Shown: positions 1-8,227 of the stretch, piece by piece
Layout: each line of letters begins with the position of its first letter
Numbering within the stretch: the first letter of the stretch is position 1
NCBI GenBank assembly: GCA_963784425.1
Contig: CAWARM010000015.1
Coordinates: forward strand, 186,001 to 250,000
From: SHZL01 sp963784425
GTDB taxonomy: Bacteria; Pseudomonadota; Gammaproteobacteria; Xanthomonadales; SZUA-36
DNA length: 64,000 nucleotides
Direction of reading: 5' to 3'
Translations under genes and position numbers: made by a program
The notes under the pieces: model-generated
The model's database searches: none
The model's input: only the letters and a program-made list of their open reading frames with translations
Told to the model about the DNA's origin: nothing

Positions 1-1404
1 ATCATCCATTACGTAATGCAGGCTGATACGGCACCAGCCCGGCTTAATGCCGAAAAACCCCCTGGTGATCCATTTGCGATACAGCTCGGACTGTTCCAGG
101 CCAATGCCCAGCAGGCGGTGCCCGTAAGGGCCGGCACAGGAACAGCCGGCCCGGGACTGTATGCCGAACAGGTCATTGAGCAGGGTTGTGACGAACTTCG
201 GGTGCAGATACCTACCGCGGTGATCTCTCAGGTTGAACGAAATAATACTGACGCGAAGATCCGGGTCTGGGTTGCCCAGTATCTCGATATCCGGGTTGGC
301 CTGCCAGCGCGCAAACACGCGGTGCAACAATTCCCTCTCACGTCGTTCGATGGCCGCAACACCAATCCGGTCCTTGATTTCAAAAGCCAGTCCGGCCTTG
401 AGGATTTGCAGCACCCCGGGAGTGCCGGGTTTCTCGCGCTCCTCGATATCACGGATGAAATCCTGGCTGGTGGGCCCTACGTAATCGACGGTTCCACCCG
501 CACTGACACTGGGCGGCAACTCGCTGTGATACAGGCTCTCGTTAAATACCAGCACACCGGTTGAACCGGGGCCGCCGAGAAACTTGTGGGGCGAAATGAA
601 GACCGCATCCAGTGCGGCATCGCCCGCGTAACGACCCGGCGCGGGGTTCATGTTGATCTCGACGTACGGAGCGCTGGCCGCATAGTCAAAGCAGGCTATG
701 GCGCCGTAGCGATGCAGCAGCGCAGCAACTTCATGCACGGGTGCGCGCATACCCGTCACATTCGATGCGGCGGAAAAGGAACCGATGCGCTTGCGCCCCT
801 GGTAGGCCGGCTCCTGCAACAGTTCTTCAAGATGCCCAAGGTCGATATTGCCGGCATCACTCAGCCTCACTTCAACCACGGATGCGAGACCTTCCCGCCA
901 GGATATTTCGTTGGAATGGTGCTCGTAAGGCCCAACGAAGACCACCGGTTGATGGGTGCAGACATAGTCCTCGAAGTTTTTCCTGGCGTCGCTGCCCAAA
1001 GCTCCTTCCAGCAGCTGGCCCAAGGTCAAACGGGTCGCCGGTGGCAGCATCACGCCAATGATTTGCTGGAATTTGTCGATGGCGCCGGTGGCGCCACTGC
1101 CTACCGGCACAATGCGGCCTTTGGGTCCGGCATTTACCGATCTCTTGATGGCGCTCTGCGCTTCCTCCAGCAGGTGGGTCATGGAGCGGCCACTGATGTC
1201 ATCTTCCGTGTGCGAATTGGCGTAGATGCGCTGCAGGTTTTGCAGGTAACGCTCGACCAGCGTGAGGCAGCGGCCCGATGCGGTGTAGTCGGCATACACC
1301 ATCAGGCGCTCGCCGTAAGGCGTCGTTACTGGTGCATCGGCACCGACCACCTGGTTGCGCAAGAATTCAAACGTCAGTGGTGGCATCAGGCTCATAGACC
1401 CCAT
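1..1404 (-). CDS. Class V aminotransferase-fold PLP enzyme (cysteine desulfurase-like), 3' end cut by window edge
   Basis: A continuous minus-strand frame starts at ATG 1404 and is still open at base 1 (468 codons), so the C-terminus lies outside. An early YADYTASGR segment, then HTEDDISGRSMTHL and GSGATGAIDKFQ, fit the substrate and PLP-phosphate regions of class V aminotransferases. SPHKFLGGPGSTGVLVF carries the likely Schiff-base lysine, and a Cys-containing loop, SRAGCSCAGPYGHRLLG, sits where desulfurases of the SufS type have their active-site loop. The family covers cysteine desulfurases, selenocysteine lyases and isopenicillin-N epimerase-like enzymes; the exact reaction cannot be told. 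An AAGG stretch lies about 8 bases before ATG 1404; ATGs at 1395 and 1386 are alternative starts. It is transcribed divergently from gabD. Confidence 0.85.
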   Translation of the reverse strand, partial: MGSMSLMPPLTFEFLRNQVVGADAPVTTPYGERLMVYADYTASGRCLTLVERYLQNLQRIYANSHTEDDISGRSMTHLLEEAQSAIKRSVNAGPKGRIVPVGSGATGAIDKFQQIIGVMLPPATRLTLGQLLEGALGSDARKNFEDYVCTHQPVVFVGPYEHHSNEISWREGLASVVEVRLSDAGNIDLGHLEELLQEPAYQGRKRIGSFSAASNVTGMRAPVHEVAALLHRYGAIACFDYAASAPYVEINMNPAPGRYAGDAALDAVFISPHKFLGGPGSTGVLVFNESLYHSELPPSVSAGGTVDYVGPTSQDFIRDIEEREKPGTPGVLQILKAGLAFEIKDRIGVAAIERRERELLHRVFARWQANPDIEILGNPDPDLRVSIISFNLRDHRGRYLHPKFVTTLLNDLFGIQSRAGCSCAGPYGHRLLGIGLEQSELYRKWITRGFFGIKPGWCRISLHYVMDD

Positions 1405-1549
1405 TCTAACCGCCTTCGGCGCCAAAGACTCAGCCGCGCATGTCCCGTGCGCATTGACATTTCCTTGCGGAGACGCCAGTTTGTAGCAATGCATTTGTAC
1501 TAAAAGCCATAGTCTTCTAACCGATAGCGATAATTCGCGGGATTCCATC

Positions 1550-3034
1550 ATGCTGGACAAAATCAAGACCCCATTGAAACTCAAAAACCCCGATCTGCTG
1601 CGCGAGCAGTCTTATATCAATGGTGAATGGGCTTCTGCAGCCGATAAGGGCACTTTTGCCGTAACCAATCCGGCCGATGGCAGCCTGCTGGCCAACGTGG
1701 CCCAGCTCGGTGTTGCCGAAACCCGGCAGGCCATAGCCGCCGCCAGTGCCGCCTGGCCGGCGTGGCGCAAGCGCACGGCCAAGGACCGGGCGGCCATTTT
1801 ACGCCGCTGGTACGAACTGATCCTCGCCAACAAGGACGACCTGGCCGTGCTGATGACCGCCGAACAGGGCAAACCACTGGCTGAATCCGCCGGTGAAGTC
1901 ATGTACGGCGCCTCGTTCATCGAGTGGTTTGCCGAGGAAGGCAAGCGCATTTACGGCGACATGATACCCACCCACCTGCCCGACCGGCGCATCATGGTGA
2001 TCAAGCAGTCCGTAGGCGTGGTGGCAGCCATTACACCGTGGAATTTCCCCAACGCCATGATTACGCGCAAGGCGGCGCCCGCCCTCGCCGCGGGCTGTCC
2101 CATCGTAATCAAGCCGGCATCCGAAACGCCGCTGTCGGCGCTGGCGCTGGCTGAACTGGCGCACCAGGCAGGTATTCCGGCCGGTGTATTTAACGTAGTC
2201 ACTACCACGCATTCACGCGACGTCGGCAAGGAAATGACCGAGAGCCCGCTGGTACGCAAGTTTTCCTTCACCGGCTCGACCGGTGTCGGCAAAATCCTCA
2301 TCCAGCAGTGCGCCAGCACGGTAAAAAAGGTTTCCATGGAACTGGGCGGCAATGCCCCCTTTATCGTGTTTGACGATGCTGACATTGAAGCGGCCGTCAA
2401 AGGCGCCATCATTTCCAAGTACCGCAATGCCGGCCAGACCTGCGTGTGTGCCAACCGCATCTATGTGCAGGCCGGGGTATACGATGAGTTCGTGGAGAAG
2501 TTCACCACTGCTGTACGAGCGCTCAGGATTGGCCGGGGTGATGAAGCCGGAGTGAATATCGGCCCCATGATTTCCCCCAGTGCGATCCAAAAAGTGGAAG
2601 AACTGCTGGAAGATGCGGTGAAAAAAGGCGGCGCCGTGGTTGAAGGTGGCTCACGCCATGCCCTGGGAGGGCTGTTTTTCGAACCCACCGTGGTCAGCAA
2701 CGCCACCGCCGACATGGCTTTTGCCACCGAGGAAATCTTCGGCCCGGTCGCCCCGATCTTCAAATTCGTCACCGAGCAGGACGCCATTGACCTCGCCAAT
2801 GCCACTGAGTACGGCCTTGCGTCTTACTTCTATGCGCGTGATCTCGGTCGCGTGTTTCGCGTGGCCGAGGAACTGGAATATGGCATGGTGTGCATCAACG
2901 ACGGCATCCTGTCGACCGAAGTGGCGCCGTTTGGCGGCATGAAAGAATCCGGTTCCGGCCGCGAAGGCTCCAAGTACGGTATCGATGAATACGTCGAGAT
3001 CAAGTACATCACGCTGGCCGGACTAAACAGTTAA
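1550..3034 (+). CDS. gabD: NAD(P)+-dependent succinate-semialdehyde dehydrogenase
   Basis: The 494-residue protein has the length and motifs of GabD-type aldehyde dehydrogenases, which oxidise succinate semialdehyde to succinate in 4-aminobutyrate breakdown. Visible are ITPWNFPNAMITRKAAPALA (substrate tunnel and cofactor region), the Rossmann-type FTGSTGVG, the general base Glu264 in ELGGNAPF and the nucleophile Cys298 in GQTCVCANR. No gabT transaminase or GABA permease is next to it, so the semialdehyde source is unknown. A related semialdehyde such as glutarate semialdehyde remains possible as substrate. The gene stands alone, ending just before a hairpin at 3054-3074. Confidence 0.92.
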   Translation: MLDKIKTPLKLKNPDLLREQSYINGEWASAADKGTFAVTNPADGSLLANVAQLGVAETRQAIAAASAAWPAWRKRTAKDRAAILRRWYELILANKDDLAVLMTAEQGKPLAESAGEVMYGASFIEWFAEEGKRIYGDMIPTHLPDRRIMVIKQSVGVVAAITPWNFPNAMITRKAAPALAAGCPIVIKPASETPLSALALAELAHQAGIPAGVFNVVTTTHSRDVGKEMTESPLVRKFSFTGSTGVGKILIQQCASTVKKVSMELGGNAPFIVFDDADIEAAVKGAIISKYRNAGQTCVCANRIYVQAGVYDEFVEKFTTAVRALRIGRGDEAGVNIGPMISPSAIQKVEELLEDAVKKGGAVVEGGSRHALGGLFFEPTVVSNATADMAFATEEIFGPVAPIFKFVTEQDAIDLANATEYGLASYFYARDLGRVFRVAEELEYGMVCINDGILSTEVAPFGGMKESGSGREGSKYGIDEYVEIKYITLAGLNS

Positions 3035-3053
3035 ACAAGCTTTGTCCTTCGTC

Positions 3054-3074
3054 ATCCCGGGCCTGACCCGGGAT
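3054..3074. repeat. REP-like hairpin after gabD
   Basis: ATCCCGGG and CCCGGGAT form a perfect 8-bp stem around the loop CCTGA, 19 bases after the gabD stop. The surrounding text GTCATCCCGGGCCTGACC resembles short palindromic repeats dispersed in many proteobacterial genomes. It has no T-tract, so it is more likely a transcript-end stabiliser or repeat than a classical terminator. Copy number elsewhere is unknown. Confidence 0.5.
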
Positions 3075-3159
3075 CCAGGGGGACGAGGTGAGCAGCATGT
3101 ACCATGAACTTTACCCGGGAAAACGATAGAGCCACACTCAATTGAATCAGGATTCCCGG

Positions 3160-4080
3160 ATGAAACCCGCCACCACCACGCCAGCCCGACTGACCCATTT
3201 GCAACGGCTTGAGGCCGAGAGCATCCACATCATGCGCGAGGTGGTGGCGGGAACCGAAAAGCCTGTCATGTTGTACTCCATGGGCAAGGACTCCGCGGTA
3301 ATGCTGCACCTGGCGAAAAAGGCTTTTTATCCCTCCTCACCGCCGTTTCCCCTGCTGCATGTGGACACCACATGGAAGTTTCGGGCCATGTACGATTTGC
3401 GCGACAAGGCGGCCAGGGACGCCGGGATGGATTTACTGATCCATCAAAACCCGGAGGCCCTGGCCCGGGGCATCAACCCGTTTGATCACGGCATCTTGCA
3501 CACCGACCTGTGGAAGACCGAAGGTCTCAAGCAAGCGCTCGATAAATACGGCTTCGACGCGGCCTTTGGCGGCGCGCGGCGTGACGAGGAGAAAAGCCGG
3601 GCGAAGGAGCGCGTGTTCAGCTTCCGTTCGGCCAGTCATCGCTGGGACGCCAGGAACCAAAGGCCGGAACTGTGGCGGCTCTACAATGCCCGCAAGGCCA
3701 GAGGCGAATCCATGCGCGTGTTTCCCCTGAGCAACTGGACCGAGCTCGACGTCTGGCAATACATTCATTTGGAAGGCATCGAAATCGTACCTCTGTATTT
3801 GGCCGCAGCACGACCTACGGTAACGCGCGATGGCCTGATCCTGATGGTGGATGATCAGCGCTTTCGCCTGCGGGACGGCGAGACGCCGGTTGTACGCTCC
3901 ATCCGTTTTCGCACCCTGGGCTGCTATCCGCTGACCGGGGCGGTGGAAAGCTCGGCGGTCACCTTGCCGCAGGTCATCCAGGAAATGTTGTTGACCACCA
4001 CCTCGGAGCGCCAGGGCCGGGCCATTGATCACGATCAGGCCGCTTCCATGGAAAAGAAAAAGCAGGAAGGGTATTTCTGA
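3160..4080 (+). CDS. cysD: Sulfate adenylyltransferase subunit 2 (small subunit)
   Basis: CysD is the catalytic PP-loop subunit of ATP sulfurylase, which with CysN makes adenylyl sulfate (APS) from ATP and sulfate in the cytoplasm. The product is close in length to E. coli CysD (about 302 residues). It shows the PP-loop SMGKDSAVM at residues 40-48, the family block GGARRDEEKSRAKER, FPLSNWTELDVWQYI and the C-terminal TTSERQGR. The chosen ATG 3160 follows a possible TTG at 3142 that would add six residues. The stop overlaps the cysNC start by one base (TGATG), so the subunits are translationally coupled. Confidence 0.95.
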   Translation: MKPATTTPARLTHLQRLEAESIHIMREVVAGTEKPVMLYSMGKDSAVMLHLAKKAFYPSSPPFPLLHVDTTWKFRAMYDLRDKAARDAGMDLLIHQNPEALARGINPFDHGILHTDLWKTEGLKQALDKYGFDAAFGGARRDEEKSRAKERVFSFRSASHRWDARNQRPELWRLYNARKARGESMRVFPLSNWTELDVWQYIHLEGIEIVPLYLAAARPTVTRDGLILMVDDQRFRLRDGETPVVRSIRFRTLGCYPLTGAVESSAVTLPQVIQEMLLTTTSERQGRAIDHDQAASMEKKKQEGYF

Positions 4081-5993
4081 TGAGTACGAATCCCGATGGC
4101 AAGGCCTACCAGGCGGAAGCGCTGATTGCACAGGACATTGATGCCTACCTCGAGGCGCATCAGCACAAAAGCCTGCTGCGCTTTATTACCTGCGGATCGG
4201 TGGACGATGGTAAATCAACACTGATTGGCCGACTGCTGTATGACAGCAAGCTGATCTTTGAGGACCAGCTGGCCAGCCTTGAAGCGGACAGCAAGCGCAT
4301 GGGCACGCAGGGGCAGGAGATCGATTTTGCCTTGCTGGTCGATGGCCTGGCCGCCGAGCGCGAGCAAGGCATTACCATCGACGTGGCCTACCGCTTTTTT
4401 ACCACCGAACGGCGCAAATTTATCGTCGCTGATACGCCCGGGCATGAGCAGTACACCCGCAACATGGTCACCGGCGCCTCCACCGCTGACCTTGCCGTTA
4501 TCCTGGTGGACGCGCGCCAGGGCGTGCTGAGGCAAACCCGTCGCCACAGCTACCTGGTGCAATTGATTGGCATCCGTAACGTCGTGCTGGCCGTCAACAA
4601 AATGGACCTGGTGGATTACAGCCAACAGCGCTTCGACGAGATCGTCGCAGACTATCGGGATTTCGCCAGCAGCCTCGGCATGGAGAGCTTCCTGCCCATC
4701 CCGATCTCAGGGTTGAAGGGGGACAACATTATCAGCCTGAGCGAGCAGACTCCGTGGTATAGCGGCCCCAGCCTGCTGGCTCATCTTGAAACGGTGGAAC
4801 TGGACACTGAGCGCATGGCGCGACACAACTTCCGCATGGCCGTGCAGTGGGTCAACCGGCCCAACCTCGATTTCCGGGGCTTTGCCGGCCTGGTCAGTTC
4901 AGGCAGTGTCAAACGCGGGGATGCCATCCGGGTCCAGCCGTCGGGCAGGACCTCAACCGTCAAGGCCATCGTGACCTACGATGGCGAACTTGATGAAGCG
5001 GTAGCGGGCCAGTCAGTGACGCTGAGCCTCAGTAGCGAGATCGATTGCGCACGCGGGGACGTCATTACCATGGCAGATGCACCGGTCGAGGTGGCCGACC
5101 AGTTCGAGGCAACACTGGTGTGGATGGATGAGCAGGAAATGCTGCCCGGCCGTCCTTATTGGCTGAAAATCGGTACCGCGATGGTGTCGGCCAGCATCAC
5201 CAGGCCGAAATACGAAGTTGACATCAATACCATGGTGCACCGGGCGGCCGAAACCCTGGCACTGAATGCCATTGGTATCTGCAATATTTCCCTGGACCGG
5301 GCCGTGCCATTTGAATCCTATGCGGATAATCCCGATCTTGGTGGCTTCATCCTGATCGATCGCATGAACAACCGCACCGTCGCTGCGGGCATGATTCACT
5401 TTGCGCTGCGCCGCTCGCAGAACATCCACTGGCAGTCACTGGAGATCTCGCGCGAAGCGCACGCGGCGCAGAAAAATCAGCAGCCAAAGCTGCTCTGGTT
5501 CACCGGCCTGTCAGGCTCGGGCAAGTCAACTATTGCCAACCTGGTGGAGAAGAAGCTGCACGTCCTGGGCAAGCACAGCTTCCTGCTGGACGGCGACAAT
5601 ATCCGCCATGGCCTTAATCGCGACCTGGGATTTACCGATGCGGACCGGGTGGAAAATATCCGCCGCGTGGGCGAAGTCGCCCGCTTGATGACCGACGCCG
5701 GCCTGATTGTTCTGAGCGCTTTTATCTCCCCGTTCCGCAGCGAGCGGCGCCTGGTGCGCCAGATGCTGCCGCCCGGTGAGTTTATTGAAATCCATGTGGA
5801 CGCGCCGCTGGAGCTGGCGGAGAGTCGTGATGTAAAAGGGCTTTACAAGAAAGCGCGCGCCGGGCAGCTCAAGAACTTTACCGGCATCGATTCCCCTTAT
5901 GAGGTTCCGGAGAATCCGGAAATTCATATCGATACAACCTCGTGCACGGCTGAAGCTGCGGCCGAAAAGATTGTCGCCTTCTTGTTGGGTTGA
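4080..5993 (+). CDS. cysNC: Fused sulfate adenylyltransferase subunit 1 / adenylylsulfate kinase
   Basis: This 637-residue bifunctional protein joins the GTPase subunit of ATP sulfurylase (about residues 1-450) to APS kinase (about 465-637), giving PAPS from sulfate. The CysN part shows the P-loop GSVDDGKSTLIGRLL from residue 39, DTPGHEQYTRNM and NKMD. The kinase part shows GLSGSGKST at 476-484, then DGDNIRHGLNRDLGFT and the SAFISPFRSER block. A fused CysN-CysC is common in aquatic proteobacteria. No cysH, cysI or cysJ is nearby, so the PAPS may serve sulfation as much as assimilation; a broken PAPS-type sulfotransferase gene lies 6 kb downstream. Confidence 0.95.
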   Translation: MSTNPDGKAYQAEALIAQDIDAYLEAHQHKSLLRFITCGSVDDGKSTLIGRLLYDSKLIFEDQLASLEADSKRMGTQGQEIDFALLVDGLAAEREQGITIDVAYRFFTTERRKFIVADTPGHEQYTRNMVTGASTADLAVILVDARQGVLRQTRRHSYLVQLIGIRNVVLAVNKMDLVDYSQQRFDEIVADYRDFASSLGMESFLPIPISGLKGDNIISLSEQTPWYSGPSLLAHLETVELDTERMARHNFRMAVQWVNRPNLDFRGFAGLVSSGSVKRGDAIRVQPSGRTSTVKAIVTYDGELDEAVAGQSVTLSLSSEIDCARGDVITMADAPVEVADQFEATLVWMDEQEMLPGRPYWLKIGTAMVSASITRPKYEVDINTMVHRAAETLALNAIGICNISLDRAVPFESYADNPDLGGFILIDRMNNRTVAAGMIHFALRRSQNIHWQSLEISREAHAAQKNQQPKLLWFTGLSGSGKSTIANLVEKKLHVLGKHSFLLDGDNIRHGLNRDLGFTDADRVENIRRVGEVARLMTDAGLIVLSAFISPFRSERRLVRQMLPPGEFIEIHVDAPLELAESRDVKGLYKKARAGQLKNFTGIDSPYEVPENPEIHIDTTSCTAEAAAEKIVAFLLG

Positions 5994-6056
5994 CAGGAGC
6001 CGGCACTTACTCTGTGCAGACTGCTATTATCGCCGCTGGTTTCCGGGGGTAATTCG

Positions 6057-7265
6057 ATGGCCGAGCTTGACCTTGATTTTGTTCGCAGTCTTTTTCCAGC
6101 GTTTGCGGAGCCCTCGCTGCAGGGTTTTGCGCATTTTGAAAACGCCGGCGGTTCCTACGCCTGCGGGGCGGTGATCGAACGCCTCGACCGCTACTACCGC
6201 CAGACCAAGGTGCAGCCCTACTACGATTTCCCTGCTTCGCGGGAAGCAGGACACCAGATGGATTCCGCGCGCAGCCGCATGGCGGCCTGGCTGAACGTGG
6301 CCACCGAGGAAGTGCATTTTGGCCCGTCCACCTCGCAGAACACCTACGTCATTGCCCAGGCCCTGCGCCAGCAGCTCAAGCCCGGTGATGAGGTCATCGT
6401 CACCAACCAGGACCATGAAGCCAATATCGGCGCCTGGCGCCGGCTGGAAACCGCAGGCATCGTGGTGCGCGAATGGAGGATTGATGCGGACAGTGGCGAG
6501 CTAGATCCTGATGAACTGGGTACCTGGCTGGGGCCGCGCACCCGTGTTGTTGCCTTTACCCATTGTTCCAACGTGGTTGCCAGCATCAACCCGGTACGTG
6601 AACTCACCGACCGTATCCATGCAGCCGGGGCAATCGCCATTGTCGATGGCGTATCTTACTGTCCGCATGGGCTACCGGACATCCCGGCGCTGGGTGCGGA
6701 CATTTACCTGTTCTCACTTTACAAGGTGTACGGCCCGCACCTTGGCGTGATGTTCATGAGCAGTAAACTCAATGCGGAGCTGCCCAACCAGGGTCATTTC
6801 TTCAATGCAGGGAAACCCACCTCGCGCTTTACTCCCGCCGGCCCCGACCACGCCCAGATTGCCGCGACCAACGGGGTCATCGACTACTTTGAAGCGGTGT
6901 ACCAGCACCATTTTGCCAAGCCAGCCTCTGCGACGGAACAAGCCGGCGCGGTGCGCAAGTTGCTCCGGGACCAGGAAATCCGCCTGCTGCAGCCTTTGCT
7001 GGATTTCATGCACGAACATCCGCGCATTCGCCTGGTTGGCCGCCGTGCCGCCACGCAGCGCGCCCCGACCGTGGCCTTCACTGTAGCTGGAGTTTCATCC
7101 GTGGATCTGGCGACGCGCCTGGCCGGTAAGAAGCTGGGCGTCGGAGCAGGAGACTATTACGCCAATCGCCTGCTCGAAGCCCTGGGCATCGATCCCAAAA
7201 AAGGCGCCCTGCGTGCCTCCTTCGTGCACTACACAACGGCGGACGAGGTTGCCCGGCTTAATTGA
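6057..7265 (+). CDS. Cysteine desulfurase-like protein (class V aminotransferase family)
   Basis: The 402-residue PLP enzyme begins with the family-typical FAHFENAGGS and continues with FGPSTSQNTYVIAQAL and NQDHEANIGAWRRLE. The probable Schiff-base lysine is Lys223 in FSLYKVYGPHLGVM. It resembles the NifS-like subgroup that is often annotated 'cysteine desulfurase-like' and whose substrate is mostly unproven. Its start is 63 bases past cysNC on the same strand, so it may share the sulfate-activation transcript. It is only distantly similar to the class V enzyme at 1-1404. The 3' end faces the palindrome at 7301-7525. Confidence 0.85.
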   Translation: MAELDLDFVRSLFPAFAEPSLQGFAHFENAGGSYACGAVIERLDRYYRQTKVQPYYDFPASREAGHQMDSARSRMAAWLNVATEEVHFGPSTSQNTYVIAQALRQQLKPGDEVIVTNQDHEANIGAWRRLETAGIVVREWRIDADSGELDPDELGTWLGPRTRVVAFTHCSNVVASINPVRELTDRIHAAGAIAIVDGVSYCPHGLPDIPALGADIYLFSLYKVYGPHLGVMFMSSKLNAELPNQGHFFNAGKPTSRFTPAGPDHAQIAATNGVIDYFEAVYQHHFAKPASATEQAGAVRKLLRDQEIRLLQPLLDFMHEHPRIRLVGRRAATQRAPTVAFTVAGVSSVDLATRLAGKKLGVGAGDYYANRLLEALGIDPKKGALRASFVHYTTADEVARLN

Positions 7266-7399
7266 AGCCTTGGATGCTTTGATCTGAAGGATTGCGCAGC
7301 GCAGCTGGGTGCGGAACGCCTTGCTGACTCCGGCTTCGCGGTCGCCGGATTGCAGGCAGGACTGCCCTTAGCATACAAATGGGCGGAACGCGCCATTGA

Positions 7400-7429
7400 G
7401 GCCATACAGGGCACCCGCCCTGTATGGCC
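7400..7429. terminator. Perfect 13-bp stem-loop at the palindrome centre
   Basis: GGCCATACAGGGC and GCCCTGTATGGCC pair without mismatch around an ACCC loop. It is GC-rich and lies between convergent genes, so it could end transcripts from both sides, but neither side has a T-tract. It is the most strongly conserved part of the larger palindrome. Confidence 0.4.
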
Positions 7430-7450
7430 GATCGCGTCAAGACAACTTGA

Positions 7451-7510
7451 ATGCGAGGGAAGTCCCGGATGCAAATCCGGGACCGCTGCGAAGCCGGGGA
7501 GTCAGAAGGC
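7451..7510 (+). promoter_or_regulatory. Cobalamin-riboswitch-like segment (tentative)
   Basis: On the + strand GAGGGAAGTCCCGG, ATGCAAAT, CCGGGAC and then AAGCCGGGGAG occur in the order found in cobalamin riboswitches (GGGAA, CCGG-TGCAAAT-CCGG, and a B12-box-like AAGCC..GGAG word). The usual CCCGCAACTGT piece is missing. A degenerate second copy lies on the - strand at about 7380-7310. No riboswitch-controlled gene follows on either strand: the downstream sequence is antisense to neighbouring genes. It may be a decayed or mobile copy, or chance resemblance. Confidence 0.3.
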
Positions 7511-7544
7511 GTTCCCACCCGCTGCTTACCCTCGACTCACTGAC

Positions 7545-7937
7545 TCACATCACCAACACATGCCAGGCAATGCACATGGTTCCACCCCAGGCAACCGCGA
7601 ACGTCAGCGTGCGTAACCAGGGTATGGCCAGCGTGTAGCACACTGCGTAGGCAATGCGTGCCCAGAAAAAAGCGGCTGCAGCTGCAGCAGTGGCTGCGTT
7701 GGAGACGCCCGCTGCGTGGGCTACCAGCACAATAGCGGCAAACGGAACCAGGTTTTCTATGGAATTGTAGTGTGCCTTTTTCAGCCGCTCGGCCCAGGGT
7801 GATCTCCCAAGAGGGTTTGCTGGATAGCCCATCGCATCGGCGATCTTGTTGCGCACCAGGACGTCAAGGATGTAGGGAATCCACATAAGTGCCGCAAATG
7901 TGGCGCTCAGGGCGAGGTATTTGAGCTCGGGGGTCAT
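7545..7937 (-). CDS. MAPEG-family integral membrane protein
   Basis: The 131-residue protein has about four membrane segments, opening with a hydrophobic stretch that starts at LKYLALS. The loop WAERLKKAHYNSIENLVPFA contains the Glu-Asn-(Phe/Leu) pattern of bacterial MAPEG proteins, relatives of microsomal glutathione transferases. Its role in this organism is unknown. ATG 7937 is chosen because AAGGAGA lies 7 bases upstream; an in-frame extension to 8024 lacks hydrophobic or conserved content. It converges on the palindrome. Confidence 0.85.
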   Translation of the reverse strand: MTPELKYLALSATFAALMWIPYILDVLVRNKIADAMGYPANPLGRSPWAERLKKAHYNSIENLVPFAAIVLVAHAAGVSNAATAAAAAAFFWARIAYAVCYTLAIPWLRTLTFAVAWGGTMCIAWHVLVM

Positions 7938-8051
7938 GGGTGTTCTCCTTGGATTGAAGCCATCGGTTTTGGGGCAGGAGTTGTTCTTGTGCGGCTTAAG
8001 TATAGGCCACTGAAGGCAGTGCACAAACGAGGGATGAGAGTGAACTGGAAT

Positions 8052-8080
8052 TTGGACAAATTAACATTCCTGTGTATGCT
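8052..8080 (+). promoter_or_regulatory. Candidate sigma-70 promoter for the TonB receptor gene
   Basis: TTGGAC (8052-8057) and TATGCT (8075-8080) are separated by 17 bases, close to the -35/-10 consensus. It lies in the AT-rich 290-base gap between the divergent MAPEG and TonB receptor genes and would give a leader of about 140 bases. The rest of this gap shows no coding potential. Confidence 0.4.
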
Positions 8081-8227
8081 AAGAAAAAATGTCCCGTGAT
8101 GCATTTTAAAATCTTTGCACGTTTTCAAGAGAAGAAAAGCGATTTCAACGTGCAGCGTTTTAGTTCTGGCCAGACCAGGATATTTATTGATGTTCCCTTT
8201 TAAACTTGCAGTGGGGGTTTCTTACTC

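Larger units (their letters stand above)
7301..7525. repeat. 225-bp imperfect palindrome between convergent genes
   Basis: The left half (GCAGCTGGGTGCGGAACGCC...) is the imperfect reverse complement of the right half (...GGCGTTCCCACCCGCTGC at 7509-7525). The match runs along almost the whole of each ~110-base arm, with small indels, and meets in a perfect hairpin at 7400-7429. It sits between the 3' ends of a + strand and a - strand gene and shows no coding signal. Such a structure could be a non-autonomous mobile element, a large bidirectional termination or processing signal, or two inverted copies of an RNA element. Confidence 0.75.

Noticed and set aside
586..1503. Long + strand frame of 305 codons
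   Set aside because: It is antisense to the class V aminotransferase, whose minus-strand translation shows clear family motifs throughout.
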